Shown in pieces: positions 52,242-61,038 of a DNA stretch of 64,000 nucleotides; positions within the stretch are counted from its first letter, which is position 1, and each line of letters begins with the position of its first letter. Location: contig NZ_CP107932.1 of the NCBI RefSeq assembly GCF_036032445.1, positions 4,342,501 to 4,406,500 on the forward strand, given 5' to 3'. The notes below the pieces were generated by a model, which saw only the letters and a list, made by a program, of their open reading frames with translations, did not search any database and was not told the origin of the DNA. Source of the stretch: Nocardia sp. NBC_00416. Lineage in GTDB: Bacteria; Actinomycetota; Actinomycetes; Mycobacteriales; Mycobacteriaceae. The position numbers and the translations under genes are program-made.

Positions 52242-52268
52242 GGTCACCTTTCGCTCCCGGCCCGCGTC
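52242..52268 (+). promoter_or_regulatory. putative ECF41-type promoter
   Basis: GGTCACC, sixteen bases, then CGTC matches the described ECF41 promoter pattern (TGTCACA-N16-CGTC) at 5 of 7 positions in the -35 element, with exact spacing and a full -10 match. It lies 71 bp before the beta-lactamase-fold gene. Confidence 0.65.
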
Positions 52269-52338
52269 AATGCATCGAACACAATTCGCGGCCGGGTTCC
52301 GGCTCCGGCCGCGCCACTGATACCGAAGGGAGCGACCC

Positions 52339-53511
52339 GTGAGCACGGTCGAAATACACGGCACCGTCGCCGAAGGATTCGAGGAGGTGCGTGCCGAGTT
52401 CGCCGCCGTCGTGGCGGCCGAGAACGGAGAGTCCGGCGCTCAGCTGGCCGCTTTCGCGGGCGGCCGACCGGTCGTCGACCTGTGGGCCGGACCCGAGGTC
52501 ACCGCCACCACGCTGACCGGTCTGCACTCGTCGACCAAAGGGGCTGCGGGCCTGGTGGTGGCCTCGCTGATACAGGACGGCGTGCTCGACATCGACCGGC
52601 CCGTGGCCCACTATCGGCCGCGGTTCGGGGTGGCGGGCAAAGCGGAGATCACAGTGCGGGATGTGCTGGTTCACCGGTCCGGGCTCATCGGCGCCGACGG
52701 CGGGTTCACCGTCGCCGAACTCGCCGACGACCGGGTGGTCGCCGAACGGATGACCGGGCAGCGACCCTACTTCGCCCCACGCACGGCACACGGTTACGGC
52801 GGCTTCGTCATGTACGCGATCCTCGGTGAGGTCGTGCGCGAGATCACCGCGGAAAGCATCCAGCAGCTGTTCGAAACCCGCATTCGCGTCCCCTACGAAC
52901 TGGATGTGTATCTCGGGCTGCCCCCGGACCTGGACGGCCGCTACCTGCCCGTGCTGCCGTGGCGGGCGACGCCGGAGGCCGAGGCGGCCTTCAGGGCGAA
53001 CGCGCCGGGCCCCTACAGCCTTCCGGGAATCGCCTACAACCTGAACGCCCGCGGATTCACCCCCGGCGATGTGATGTCGCTGCCCAATGATCCACACCTG
53101 CGCCGTCTGGGACAGGGGTCCGCGGGCGGGGTCGGCAGCGCCCGCGGACTGGCGGCGATGTATGCGGCGGCGATATCGGGACTCGCCGGACGGCCGCCGC
53201 TGCTGTCGCTGGACACCATCGCGAGGATCACGGAAATCCATTCCAGTGGAAGGGATCTGGTGCGCGGGGACGATGCGCCCTACTCCCTCGGCTTCGAAGC
53301 CAAGGGGCTGATCCATTCGTTCCTCGGCGTGCACGCCTTCGGCCACGCCGGGTCGGCGGGCTCCGACGGATTCGCCGACCCGCACAGCGGAATCTCCTAC
53401 GGCTATACGCGCCGGCGCGCCGCGTTCGCTTTCAGCGCTCCGGAGAACGCCCGGCTGGCCGCGGCGATCCACCGTGCGGCCGCCCGCCGCGAAGGTTCAC
53501 GGGCCGCCTGA
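52339..53511 (+). CDS. serine beta-lactamase-fold hydrolase (class C/esterase-like)
   Basis: The 390-residue product has the three motifs of the beta-lactamase/transpeptidase fold: S-x-x-K in LHSSTKGAAGLV (about 65), Y-x-G in AHGYGGFVMYAI (about 152) and H-x-G in FGHAGSAGSDGF (about 335). Sequence style suggests the EstB/LACTB esterase branch rather than a true beta-lactamase. No signal peptide, so it is cytoplasmic. GTG start with GAAGGGAG upstream. First gene of the putative sigma-controlled operon; 21 bp separate it from the DoxX gene's alternative GTG. Confidence 0.85.
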   Translation: MSTVEIHGTVAEGFEEVRAEFAAVVAAENGESGAQLAAFAGGRPVVDLWAGPEVTATTLTGLHSSTKGAAGLVVASLIQDGVLDIDRPVAHYRPRFGVAGKAEITVRDVLVHRSGLIGADGGFTVAELADDRVVAERMTGQRPYFAPRTAHGYGGFVMYAILGEVVREITAESIQQLFETRIRVPYELDVYLGLPPDLDGRYLPVLPWRATPEAEAAFRANAPGPYSLPGIAYNLNARGFTPGDVMSLPNDPHLRRLGQGSAGGVGSARGLAAMYAAAISGLAGRPPLLSLDTIARITEIHSSGRDLVRGDDAPYSLGFEAKGLIHSFLGVHAFGHAGSAGSDGFADPHSGISYGYTRRRAAFAFSAPENARLAAAIHRAAARREGSRAA

Positions 53512-53544
53512 CCGACGTCTCGACAATTCGGAGTGATAAACACC

Positions 53545-53988
53545 ATGACTCGCAGCAACTCGATTCCGCGATCACGAGCAGTGCGGCTCGCGCAGGCGAT
53601 TCCGGTCGCCGCGGTATTGGCCGAGACCGCGGTCGGCGCCTACTGGGATCTGGCCCGGATCGATTATGTCCGAGACGCATTCGACCGCCTCGGGTATCCG
53701 ATGTACTTCGCGACCGTGCTCGGCGCCGCCAAAGCCGCCGCTCTCGCCGCGCTCCTCACCCCCGGCCATCCGCGCACCAAGGAATGGGCCTACGCCGGGC
53801 TGGTCTTCGTCTACGGCGGCGCCGCCGCCTCGCATCTGGCGGTCGGCGACGGACCGGACAAATGGGCGACACCGGCAGCGTTCGCCGCCTGCACCTTCGC
53901 CGCCCGCGCCTGGCTACCGCAGGCCGGAGTCGCTCTCGCGCGGCGCGGATTTCCGGGTGCCCGCCCGAACCGTCTCCAGCACAACTGA
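53545..53988 (+). CDS. DoxX-like membrane protein
   Basis: The 147-residue protein has four hydrophobic segments and the DoxX-like pattern (LGYPMYFATVLGAAKAAALAAL; EWAYAGLVFVYGGAAASHL). DoxX-like proteins often accompany oxidoreductase or thiol-stress genes. The ATG at 53545 is taken; a GTG at 53533 sits too near the ribosome site. It lies in the operon between the beta-lactamase-fold and carboxymuconolactone-decarboxylase genes. Confidence 0.8.
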   Translation: MTRSNSIPRSRAVRLAQAIPVAAVLAETAVGAYWDLARIDYVRDAFDRLGYPMYFATVLGAAKAAALAALLTPGHPRTKEWAYAGLVFVYGGAAASHLAVGDGPDKWATPAAFAACTFAARAWLPQAGVALARRGFPGARPNRLQHN

Positions 53989-54016
53989 TTTCACCACCCA
54001 TCGAGAGAGGATCACC

Positions 54017-54532
54017 ATGCACACCTATTCGATCGCCGCGAGGGCGGCGACCGCCTCCCGTCTCCCCAACCCCCAGCAGCTCGTTCCGGAGCTGGCCGAG
54101 GTCGGCGCGGCGTTGTTCAAGGCCACCGGCAACGGTTCGGTACCCCGGGGCACCATCAGCCTGGTCCAGCTGCGCGTCGGGCAGATCGTCGGCAGCACCT
54201 ACCTCACCGTCCTGCATTCGGGAAATCTGCGGACCGCCGGTGAATCCGAGGAGCGGATCGCCGCGGTGGCGACCTGGACCGACGCACCCCATTTCAGCGA
54301 AGCCGAACGTGCGGCGCTGGCGTTGGCCGAATCGGTGGTACAACCGTCACCGCACGGCGAGCGGGTATCCGACGAGCTCTACGCCGGGGCGGCGCAACAC
54401 TACGACGACCGAGCGCTGGCGACGCTGGCGATGGCCATCGGCCAAGTGAATTTCTTCGTCGCGCTGGCAGCCGTCGGCAAACCGATTCCCGGCCGCCCGC
54501 CCGCCGAACAGTGGACACCGTTGCAGGGCTGA
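54017..54532 (+). CDS. carboxymuconolactone-decarboxylase/AhpD-fold protein lacking the CxxC
   Basis: The 171-residue product has the AhpD/CMD fold. The region that normally reads like NGCAYCVDMH is here IVGSTYLTVLHSGNLR, so both cysteines of the usual CxxC redox pair are replaced (Ser and Leu), while the His is kept. It is therefore unlikely to be a peroxidatic alkylhydroperoxidase. CMD-like genes are classic neighbours and targets of ECF41 sigma factors. GAGAGAGG precedes the ATG. Last gene of the operon. Confidence 0.82.
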   Translation: MHTYSIAARAATASRLPNPQQLVPELAEVGAALFKATGNGSVPRGTISLVQLRVGQIVGSTYLTVLHSGNLRTAGESEERIAAVATWTDAPHFSEAERAALALAESVVQPSPHGERVSDELYAGAAQHYDDRALATLAMAIGQVNFFVALAAVGKPIPGRPPAEQWTPLQG

Positions 54533-54599
54533 CGAATTCGACGGGCGCGGGGTTCGGCGGGGTCACCGGCCGCCGCCGCGTCCGTCGTCGCCGCACCCC

Positions 54600-55457
54600 C
54601 TACGTCCCGGCTGCCGACGGCTCCCGGGACGCGGCGAGAACGGACCGGATCCGGGTGGCGTAGGCGCTCGGATGGGTCATATTGCCGTTGTGCCCGCCGG
54701 CGAAGGTGACCAGCTCGGTATCGAGCACGGCCGCCAGTTCGACAGCGCATCGACGGTCGAAGACGTGCGGCGGCGTGGTCGCACCCGTGGCGGGGACGAT
54801 GCGGACCGCGGTACGCCGCAACCGCCCGGTATCGAGGCTGTCCCGCTGTATCGCGGCGAAATCGTGGCCGAGGAAATATTCGAAGTTCGCGGCCCGCTCG
54901 GCGGTGAGCTCGGGCAGCCGGACCCCGGGTTCGGCGTCCTGCCGGGCGGGATCGATCCCGAGGGTGCGCGCCATCGGCGCCAGCGCGGCGCGCCATCCGT
55001 CGGCCCGGAAGACCTGTCGGCAGTGCTCCAGTTCGGCCAGGTGCGCCGCGCGCTCAGCGGGAGCGAGTAGCCAGGGGGCCACCGGTTCGTGCGCGATGAG
55101 GGTGTCGAGCTGCTCGGGATGGTCGGCCGCCAGGTGCAGGCCGATCACCGCACCCATGCTGCAGCCGAGCATTCGGGCGGGCTCGCCGGACACCGCGGCG
55201 AGCAACCGGTGGGCGTCGTCGGCGTGGGTCGCCAACGACGGCGGCCGGGAATCGTCGTGGATCGTGCTGCGGGACAGCCCGCGCCGATCGTAGGTGACCA
55301 CCGTGAACTCGTCTGCCAGGTACCGGACGAGATCTTCGGTGCGGTGCGCGTCGCCTTCCCCGCTCTGCGAGATCAGCAGCACGGGCCCACGGCCACGCAC
55401 TTCGTAGTAGAGACGAGCGCCGGGGACGGACAGGGTGGCGGTTTTCATCGTGGTCAT
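54600..55457 (-). CDS. alpha/beta hydrolase
   Basis: The 285-residue product has a full hydrolase domain: LYYEVRGRGPVLLISQSGEG, the nucleophile elbow MLGCSMGAVIGLHL, and a final His in TFAGGHNGNMTHP. No signal peptide. ATG 55457 is taken; ATG 55448 is also possible, and neither has a good ribosome site. A strong operator-like palindrome lies 18 bp upstream. It follows the CHAT operon on the same strand after a 100-bp gap but probably has its own promoter. Substrate unknown. Confidence 0.82.
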   Translation of the reverse strand: MTTMKTATLSVPGARLYYEVRGRGPVLLISQSGEGDAHRTEDLVRYLADEFTVVTYDRRGLSRSTIHDDSRPPSLATHADDAHRLLAAVSGEPARMLGCSMGAVIGLHLAADHPEQLDTLIAHEPVAPWLLAPAERAAHLAELEHCRQVFRADGWRAALAPMARTLGIDPARQDAEPGVRLPELTAERAANFEYFLGHDFAAIQRDSLDTGRLRRTAVRIVPATGATTPPHVFDRRCAVELAAVLDTELVTFAGGHNGNMTHPSAYATRIRSVLAASREPSAAGT

Positions 55458-55474
55458 GACACACACCATATTCC

Positions 55475-55514
55475 ATCGGTTTTGATACATCAATACAGAT
55501 GCATCAAAACCGAT
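55475..55514 (-). promoter_or_regulatory. operator-like palindrome upstream of the hydrolase gene
   Basis: ATCGGTTTTGAT (55475-55486) and ATCAAAACCGAT (55503-55514) are perfect inverted repeats. Inside, CATC (55488-55491) pairs with GATG (55498-55501), so the arms extend to 17 bp with one mismatch. The AT-rich composition stands out from the surroundings and suits a regulator-binding site, for example of TetR or MarR type. No regulator gene is adjacent. Confidence 0.65.
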
Positions 55515-55557
55515 TAATTGCTGCGCTGCGGCGGGATGGTCGCTACTGCCGAGCCGG

Positions 55558-56844
55558 TCACGTCACGAAGGTGGAGAACGCCGCCCACAGCAGCGGCGAA
55601 TTCTCGATACCACCCGCCGCCCGCCAGACTCGTAGCCGATCGCGCTGCCATTCAGCCAGCGCCGCCGCCGGATCGACGGTGTCGTGGGCGGTATCGACGG
55701 CGCAGACGACCTCCTGCAACGGCGTCGCTGCGGCGGCGCCGCCGAGCCGTTGGAAGGCAAGATCGGTGGGCAACGGCCAGCGGGTGGCGGTGACCAGTTC
55801 CGCGCCGCCGGTGATCATCGCGGCGATCAGGCCGAGCGCTTCGGTGAACCGCAGATCGCCGCCGCTTTCGCAGGCGACGAGCGCGACCCGGCTGGGTATG
55901 GGCCAGAGTTCCGGCCCGGCGGTGGGTTCCGGATCGATCGTATGGGTGCCCAGGAGCAGATCTTTCGCCGAGAAAGGACGGTGCGTGCGCTGCGGTTCGG
56001 CGAACCCGGCGGCCTCGGCGGTACAGGCCAGGTGGAGTTCGGCGTTCTCGCTCTGGCCGGATTCGGGGCGCGCGGCGGTGACATGGCCGACGTAGAGCAG
56101 TCGGGACGCCCCGGCGCGCAAGGCGTGGGAGAGCCACCCGCGGTCCAGGTCGGTGCGGCGGAAGATTTCGGTCGGGTCGGTGACCGCCGGCCGCAGTCGG
56201 CCCGAATTCATATGGTCCGCGATCCGTCCGGCGAGCGGTGTCGAGTGGCTCATCCGCCCCAGTACCGAGCCGAGGGCGGAGTCGGCGCGGAAACCGGGCA
56301 CCCGTGGATCCAGCACGGCCACCACCGGTAGCTCGCGCGAGTCGTGCCAAGAGCGCGGAACACGGTTGGGTGCGTGCACGATTCCGGCCGGGGCCAGCAG
56401 GCTGATATCGGCGATATCGATCAGCCGCGTCGCCGGCGCGGGAGCGAGGATCTCCCAGGGCACCTGCGCCACCCGTGGCGACGGCTGGAGCCGGATGAGA
56501 GGCCGGATCCCCTGCTGGTAGAGGTGGTGCAGCTGCCCGGCCAGGTCGTAGGGCAGCAGCGCCCGGGAGAGGTCGCGCGCCAGCAGGTATTCGGAATCGG
56601 GCGCGGCGAGAGCGCCGGTGGTGAGGGATCCTTCCAGACCGCCGGGAACAGCCGGGTCCGGGAGGGCAGCGGCCAGTGCCCGCACGGCCGTATCGATATC
56701 GGCCCCCGGCAGGGCCGCGACGCCGGGCGCGGCGGTATCACCGGCCCAGCGCCAGGACATGTACACCTCGCCCGCGTCGGCCATCCGGACCACCACGGTC
56801 GGCTGATCGGCCGCCACCGCGCCGCAACGCGCTTGCTCGCTCAC
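55558..56844 (-). CDS. CHAT-domain protease (caspase-like)
   Basis: The 428-residue product has a CHAT peptidase domain in its second half. The catalytic His is in RLLYVGHVTAARPES (about 255), the Cys in VALVACESGGDLRF (about 321), and the domain ends SPLLWAAFSTFV, as CHAT domains do. The N-terminal half (about 1-200) is a poorly characterised domain that often precedes CHAT. The GTG start overlaps the TPR gene stop (GTGA). CHAT proteases cut proteins after activation, often by TPR partners, in regulated-death or defence systems. Last gene of the operon. Confidence 0.85.
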   Translation of the reverse strand: MSEQARCGAVAADQPTVVVRMADAGEVYMSWRWAGDTAAPGVAALPGADIDTAVRALAAALPDPAVPGGLEGSLTTGALAAPDSEYLLARDLSRALLPYDLAGQLHHLYQQGIRPLIRLQPSPRVAQVPWEILAPAPATRLIDIADISLLAPAGIVHAPNRVPRSWHDSRELPVVAVLDPRVPGFRADSALGSVLGRMSHSTPLAGRIADHMNSGRLRPAVTDPTEIFRRTDLDRGWLSHALRAGASRLLYVGHVTAARPESGQSENAELHLACTAEAAGFAEPQRTHRPFSAKDLLLGTHTIDPEPTAGPELWPIPSRVALVACESGGDLRFTEALGLIAAMITGGAELVTATRWPLPTDLAFQRLGGAAAATPLQEVVCAVDTAHDTVDPAAALAEWQRDRLRVWRAAGGIENSPLLWAAFSTFVT

Positions 56845-58352
56845 GCCGGAACCACCCGGTCTTCTCGGACACGCTGTCCGTAGCGCTGTTCGGCCGCCGC
56901 GATGTACTCCCCGAGCGCGATCCGCGCCTCGGGTCCCACCGCCAGTCGTGGTGGCGGGGTCACCGGCAGCCCGGCGGCCGCCGCCACCCGCGCCAGGGCC
57001 GAACCCAGATGCAGCGGACCGGGTCGCGGATCGGCGCCGGTGGGCGGATTCGGCGTATCCAAGGGGAATTGGGGGCGCTCCGCCCGCCCGGCCGTATTCA
57101 TATCCAAGGTGGTTCCGGCACATTGTGTTTCGATCAGATCTGCGAGCAGGAGCCCGTCCTGGCAGAGATGGGCGAAGCGGAACGCCAGCCGCATCGCGGG
57201 ATCGGCGACCTCCCGATTCCACTGTTCGCGCTGATTGCCGTTGGGCAGCGTGTAGCGCACCGCGTCGATCGCGATCGCGGCCGGCACCGCCAGCGCACGG
57301 CCCAGCGCGGCCAACTCGGCCGGTAGTGCGTCCATATCATCGATCACCATCTCCACCAGCACGGCATGCCAGTAGTCGAGCTGCGCGCACTGGAGGCCGA
57401 GACCGCGCTCGGCGTACACGGCGAACGCGTCGGCGAGCAGTAGCTGCCCCGCACCGACCCGGCCGCAGGCGTACTCCAAGGTGGCGAGTCGACATTGCAC
57501 GGCAGCGGTATCCAATACGGCGCCGGAAGCCCGGAAACAGTCGAGGCTGCGCCGATACCACGCGTCGGCCCGATCGATCTCCCCCCGGCACTCGGCCAGG
57601 AATCCGCGGATCTTCCAGCCGATACCGGCGCGGTAACCGAGTCCGGCGCCCTCGTAGTACGCCTGGCTGGCCAGAACCAGTTCCTCGGCCTCGTCGAGCC
57701 GGTCGAGCCGACTGAAGATCTGAGCCAGGTTCTGCTGGGTATCGGCCACCGCGTTGTGGTCGCCCGCCGCGGTGAAGGCCGCCAGCGCCTGCTGCGCGAA
57801 ATCCACGCCGAGGTCGCGCCGACCGGTCTCGAAATACGCGCCGGCCAGGTTCATCAGCGGATGCCCGCACAGGTGTGGAGCGAAAAGTAGGGCAGCGTCG
57901 AGGGATTCGGTGGCGATCTCGATGACCCGGCTCCACTGGCTGCGGTGCGTCGCGACCGCACTCAGCGAGAGCAGGCACGATACCCGCAGCACGCCGAGGT
58001 CTTCCGCGTCGGTGAGCAGGTCCCGCGCCTGCTCGAGTACCGATTGCGCGTCGTCCAACGCGCCGAGGTGCTGGAGGGCCTGGGAATAGTTGATCAGTGT
58101 GGACGCTCGTTTCTCCGTGGCGTCGTCCGGGATCTCGGCGAGCGCCCGCCGGTACCGTGCCGCCGCGCCCTCGTGGTCACCGAGTTCGTCGTACATACTC
58201 GCGGCATTGATCAGCGCACTGGTCCGTACGCCGTCGGCCGTGGTGGCCACGGCGTGTTCGAAGATCCGCAACGCCTCGGCGATATCGCCGCCCTGGTAGG
58301 CGGCGGCGCCCTCGTACAGCAGCTCCAGACCGGGTGGGTTGTTCTCGCTCAT
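56841..58352 (-). CDS. TPR-repeat protein, partner of the CHAT protease
   Basis: The 503-residue product has about eight tetratricopeptide repeats (ELLYEGAAAYQGGDIAEALR; LINAASMYDELGDHEGAAA; NLAGAYFETGRRDLGVDFA; CRGEIDRADAWYRRSLDCF), then about 140 residues of a C-terminal region without repeats. The ATG at 58352 lies 1 nt after the stop of the gene upstream, and its stop overlaps the CHAT start, so the pair is made together. In known TPR-CHAT proteins the repeats sense a signal and control the protease; here the two parts are separate chains. Confidence 0.85.
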   Translation of the reverse strand: MSENNPPGLELLYEGAAAYQGGDIAEALRIFEHAVATTADGVRTSALINAASMYDELGDHEGAAARYRRALAEIPDDATEKRASTLINYSQALQHLGALDDAQSVLEQARDLLTDAEDLGVLRVSCLLSLSAVATHRSQWSRVIEIATESLDAALLFAPHLCGHPLMNLAGAYFETGRRDLGVDFAQQALAAFTAAGDHNAVADTQQNLAQIFSRLDRLDEAEELVLASQAYYEGAGLGYRAGIGWKIRGFLAECRGEIDRADAWYRRSLDCFRASGAVLDTAAVQCRLATLEYACGRVGAGQLLLADAFAVYAERGLGLQCAQLDYWHAVLVEMVIDDMDALPAELAALGRALAVPAAIAIDAVRYTLPNGNQREQWNREVADPAMRLAFRFAHLCQDGLLLADLIETQCAGTTLDMNTAGRAERPQFPLDTPNPPTGADPRPGPLHLGSALARVAAAAGLPVTPPPRLAVGPEARIALGEYIAAAEQRYGQRVREDRVVPA

Positions 58353-58353
58353 C

Positions 58354-59568
58354 TCAGAAATCCGAATCCGCCTCGGCTGCCGCTGTTTCCGCATACAAAG
58401 GTGCGATGTCCACGAGTTCGGGCGCAGCGCCGGTAGCCGCCCGGGGCGACTCTGCGGCGCGCGAGGTGACGCCCGAGCCGGGGAGTCCGGCACGCCGCAG
58501 CCGGGCCTGCGCGAGTTCCCGGATACGCCCGCGCTGCCGGGCGTTCGCTGCCGTGACGTCGCCGGAACCGGTAGGCCCCGGGCCGCCGGCATCGGTGTCC
58601 GGCGGACCGCCGGTGGGATAGGGCCGCGGGAGCGTGTCACCCGGCGCGGCGGGGCCGACACCGGGGACGAAGACCTCGACACCCGATACCGAATCCGCCG
58701 TATCGGCGACAGTCGCCGTCCAGGTGTCCCCGCGCAACACCAGCGCGGTATCGACACTCCCCGCCGGGGTGCGCACCAGCGCGTGGGGACGCAGATGCCC
58801 GGGCAGATCCGCACCGGCGCCCGGAGCGGCCACCGCCCGTACCCGCACGACATTGCCGCTGCCGATCCGCACGAGTTCCCAGGACACCGCGTGCTCGGAC
58901 GCGTCGACGACACCGGGCGGGCAGTGCCGCCAATCCCAGCCGGCACTACCCCGACCGAGGGTCAGCGCCCCGGGCGCGTCCCGCGATTCGGCCCCGGCGG
59001 CGAGAGCGTAGTCCGCGCGGGTCTCGTCCGGAACGTATCCCGGCCCGGACCGATCGACGCCGCCCGGAGAGCCGGCTCGTGCGGTGGTATCAGCGGAGTC
59101 GACCGGCGCGCGGACATCCGCACCGTCGACCACGCTCTCACAGAACTCGCTCAACTCCACGATCTCCCCGTCGAGCACTCGGGCATCGAGAGCGGGGATA
59201 CCGTCGACGATCGACGCCGGCCACCAGCGGGCGGCCCAGTGCGCGTACCCGAGCCTGCGCACCGCCGCCGCGAGTTCGGGCCGCTCGGGCCGGGCGGGCA
59301 GCTCGACCGGGCCCGTGTAATCGTCGGCCGCCACCGCCACGTCCGCCCCGTAGAGGGCCCACAGCCATTCCTGCGCGGTATCGAGATCGTGCAAGGTCGC
59401 CGCGGGAACGCGCTGATCGGCCAGCAGACTCCAGCTCAGATGACCGCCGGCGACCTCCAGGACGGCGGTGTCCAGGCCCGGGTCGGCATCGGTCGTGGCC
59501 GGCGCACCAGGTGGCGCGATCCGCCACAGGGTCGTCTCGAGTCGCTCAACACGCACGGTATCGACCAT
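58354..59568 (-). CDS. protein of unknown function in the CHAT operon
   Basis: The 404-residue product has no membrane segment or signal. Residues 1-160 look mixed alpha/beta (LETTLWRIAPPGAPATTDAD; AAAVRRLGYAHWAARWW). Residues 200-300 look beta-rich (SAGWDWRHCPPGVVDASEHA; VRVRAVAAPGAGADLPGH). The C-terminus is low complexity with an Arg-rich helix. I do not recognise the family. The start ATG overlaps the upstream stop by one base (TGATG) and the stop is 1 nt from the TPR start, so it is an integral operon member and probably a structural or sensing part of the same system. Confidence 0.7.
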   Translation of the reverse strand: MVDTVRVERLETTLWRIAPPGAPATTDADPGLDTAVLEVAGGHLSWSLLADQRVPAATLHDLDTAQEWLWALYGADVAVAADDYTGPVELPARPERPELAAAVRRLGYAHWAARWWPASIVDGIPALDARVLDGEIVELSEFCESVVDGADVRAPVDSADTTARAGSPGGVDRSGPGYVPDETRADYALAAGAESRDAPGALTLGRGSAGWDWRHCPPGVVDASEHAVSWELVRIGSGNVVRVRAVAAPGAGADLPGHLRPHALVRTPAGSVDTALVLRGDTWTATVADTADSVSGVEVFVPGVGPAAPGDTLPRPYPTGGPPDTDAGGPGPTGSGDVTAANARQRGRIRELAQARLRRAGLPGSGVTSRAAESPRAATGAAPELVDIAPLYAETAAAEADSDF

Positions 59569-60908
59569 CAGACCGCCCTCGACTCGGCCGATTCCGGCAC
59601 CGCCGCCCGCGCGCTCAGCGCCTTGCGGACTCTGGCGCGATGGTCGAGCACCACCGAACGCGCCACACCGTCCAGCAGATCCCACAGCTCCCCGGGTTCG
59701 GTGACCGGCAGCTCCCGGACATCGCGCCCGTGCAGACGCACCCACAGCCGCCTCAGGTACGGACGCCAGGGGGTCCGCAATTCGGCGGCGATGACCGACA
59801 GCGGATCCCGATCCCCGGACACCGGGTGGATCGCCAGCCGCCGCGCCTGGAGTACGTATGCCTCCCGTCGCCAGCGACCGTTCACCAGATCGTGGGCCGC
59901 CGACACCCCGGCCGCGGCGGGCCGGGAGCGGCCCGGTGCGCGCACCGCGAACGGAGCCAGGCCGAGCGCGAGTTCCACCCCGGCGGCGGCCGCGACCCGC
60001 AGCGATTCGCCGAGCAACGCCCACGGCGCACAACTGCGCGCGATCTCCGTGGTGACCAGATCCGGGATGGGCGGCAGCTCGGCGCGTTCGGCCGAGGCCT
60101 GCAGCACCGTGAAAACCCGTTCGTAGACGGTGCGATCGAACGGTAGTCCGAGACCGGCCGTGGAGGCGGACTCGCCCAGCGCCGGCCTGCGCGGCACCGG
60201 GTACTCCGTCAGGCCGAGCGTCTGCGCACAACGCGCGCGCCACAGCTCGATACCCGAATGCGTGCCGGCGTTCCCGGCGATCAGCCGGCGCAGCAGGCGC
60301 TGCCCGGCGCCGGTATCGGTCACGGTCCGGGTGGCCACCGCGCATTCGAGCAACTGCCGAAGCTCCCCCTCGTGCTCGACCGGCGCCGCCGGAGGTGCGG
60401 GCCGGCGCCGCCACGCGATGTCGACGAGCTCGTCCAACCCGGCGGCCCGCGCCGCATCGGTGAGGTGCTCCCGCAATGCCTGCGTGGTGCGGCCGGCCGC
60501 GACCCCGTGGATCTCACGCAGCACCGCCTCGGCCCGGACCCGGTCCCGATTCGGGTCGGGATGGCCGCGCGTGGCGGCGAGTTCGAAACAGCGTTGGAAG
60601 TACAGGTCCTGTGCGGTGCCCTCGGTGATCCGCAACCTGCGGCGGACCTGTTTGAGCAGCGTGAACCAGGCCGCGGTCGCCCGCAACGCGTCCGCGTGCG
60701 CGTAGACCCGGGCGGCCAGCAGCGTCGCGCCGTCGGCCGTCAGGACGGCGCCCCCGCAACTCGGGTACTGGACCGGCCGAATGACCAAGGGGTCGAGGAT
60801 CAATTTCACGGTCCGGCGCAGGGGCCCGCCCGCGGACCCGCTCAACGCCGCTACACCTTCGAGACCGCGCCACACCTCATCGAGCACCATGGCCCGCGGT
60901 CGTCGCAT
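59568..60908 (-). CDS. protein of unknown function, first gene of the CHAT operon
   Basis: The 446-residue product is Ala/Arg/Leu-rich, seems largely helical and lacks membrane segments or a signal. Visible blocks include YPSCGGAVLTADGATLLAAR, TEGTAQDLYFQRCFELAATR and GLPFDRTVYERVFTVLQASA. No known catalytic motif was recognised. An alternative start is the ATG at 60890. It is divergent from the LpqH-like gene. As first gene of the four-gene unit it could be the sensor or the protease substrate; this is inference from position only. Confidence 0.7.
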   Translation of the reverse strand: MRRPRAMVLDEVWRGLEGVAALSGSAGGPLRRTVKLILDPLVIRPVQYPSCGGAVLTADGATLLAARVYAHADALRATAAWFTLLKQVRRRLRITEGTAQDLYFQRCFELAATRGHPDPNRDRVRAEAVLREIHGVAAGRTTQALREHLTDAARAAGLDELVDIAWRRRPAPPAAPVEHEGELRQLLECAVATRTVTDTGAGQRLLRRLIAGNAGTHSGIELWRARCAQTLGLTEYPVPRRPALGESASTAGLGLPFDRTVYERVFTVLQASAERAELPPIPDLVTTEIARSCAPWALLGESLRVAAAAGVELALGLAPFAVRAPGRSRPAAAGVSAAHDLVNGRWRREAYVLQARRLAIHPVSGDRDPLSVIAAELRTPWRPYLRRLWVRLHGRDVRELPVTEPGELWDLLDGVARSVVLDHRARVRKALSARAAVPESAESRAV

Positions 60909-61038
60909 GTGCCCAGGTTATCGGAGTTCCACCCGTGTGTCGGGGCAGAAAGTTGGGATCGGTAGGCGGCCGCGGATTCCTACCTTTCTCGTAACGGCCC
61001 GGCCATCGGGCCGGACCACCGAGAGAACAGGAATCACC

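Noticed and set aside
52339..53511. Antibiotic-resistance beta-lactamase
   Set aside because: The S-x-x-K/Y-x-G/H-x-G set and lack of an export signal fit the esterase-like branch better; a resistance role cannot be supported.
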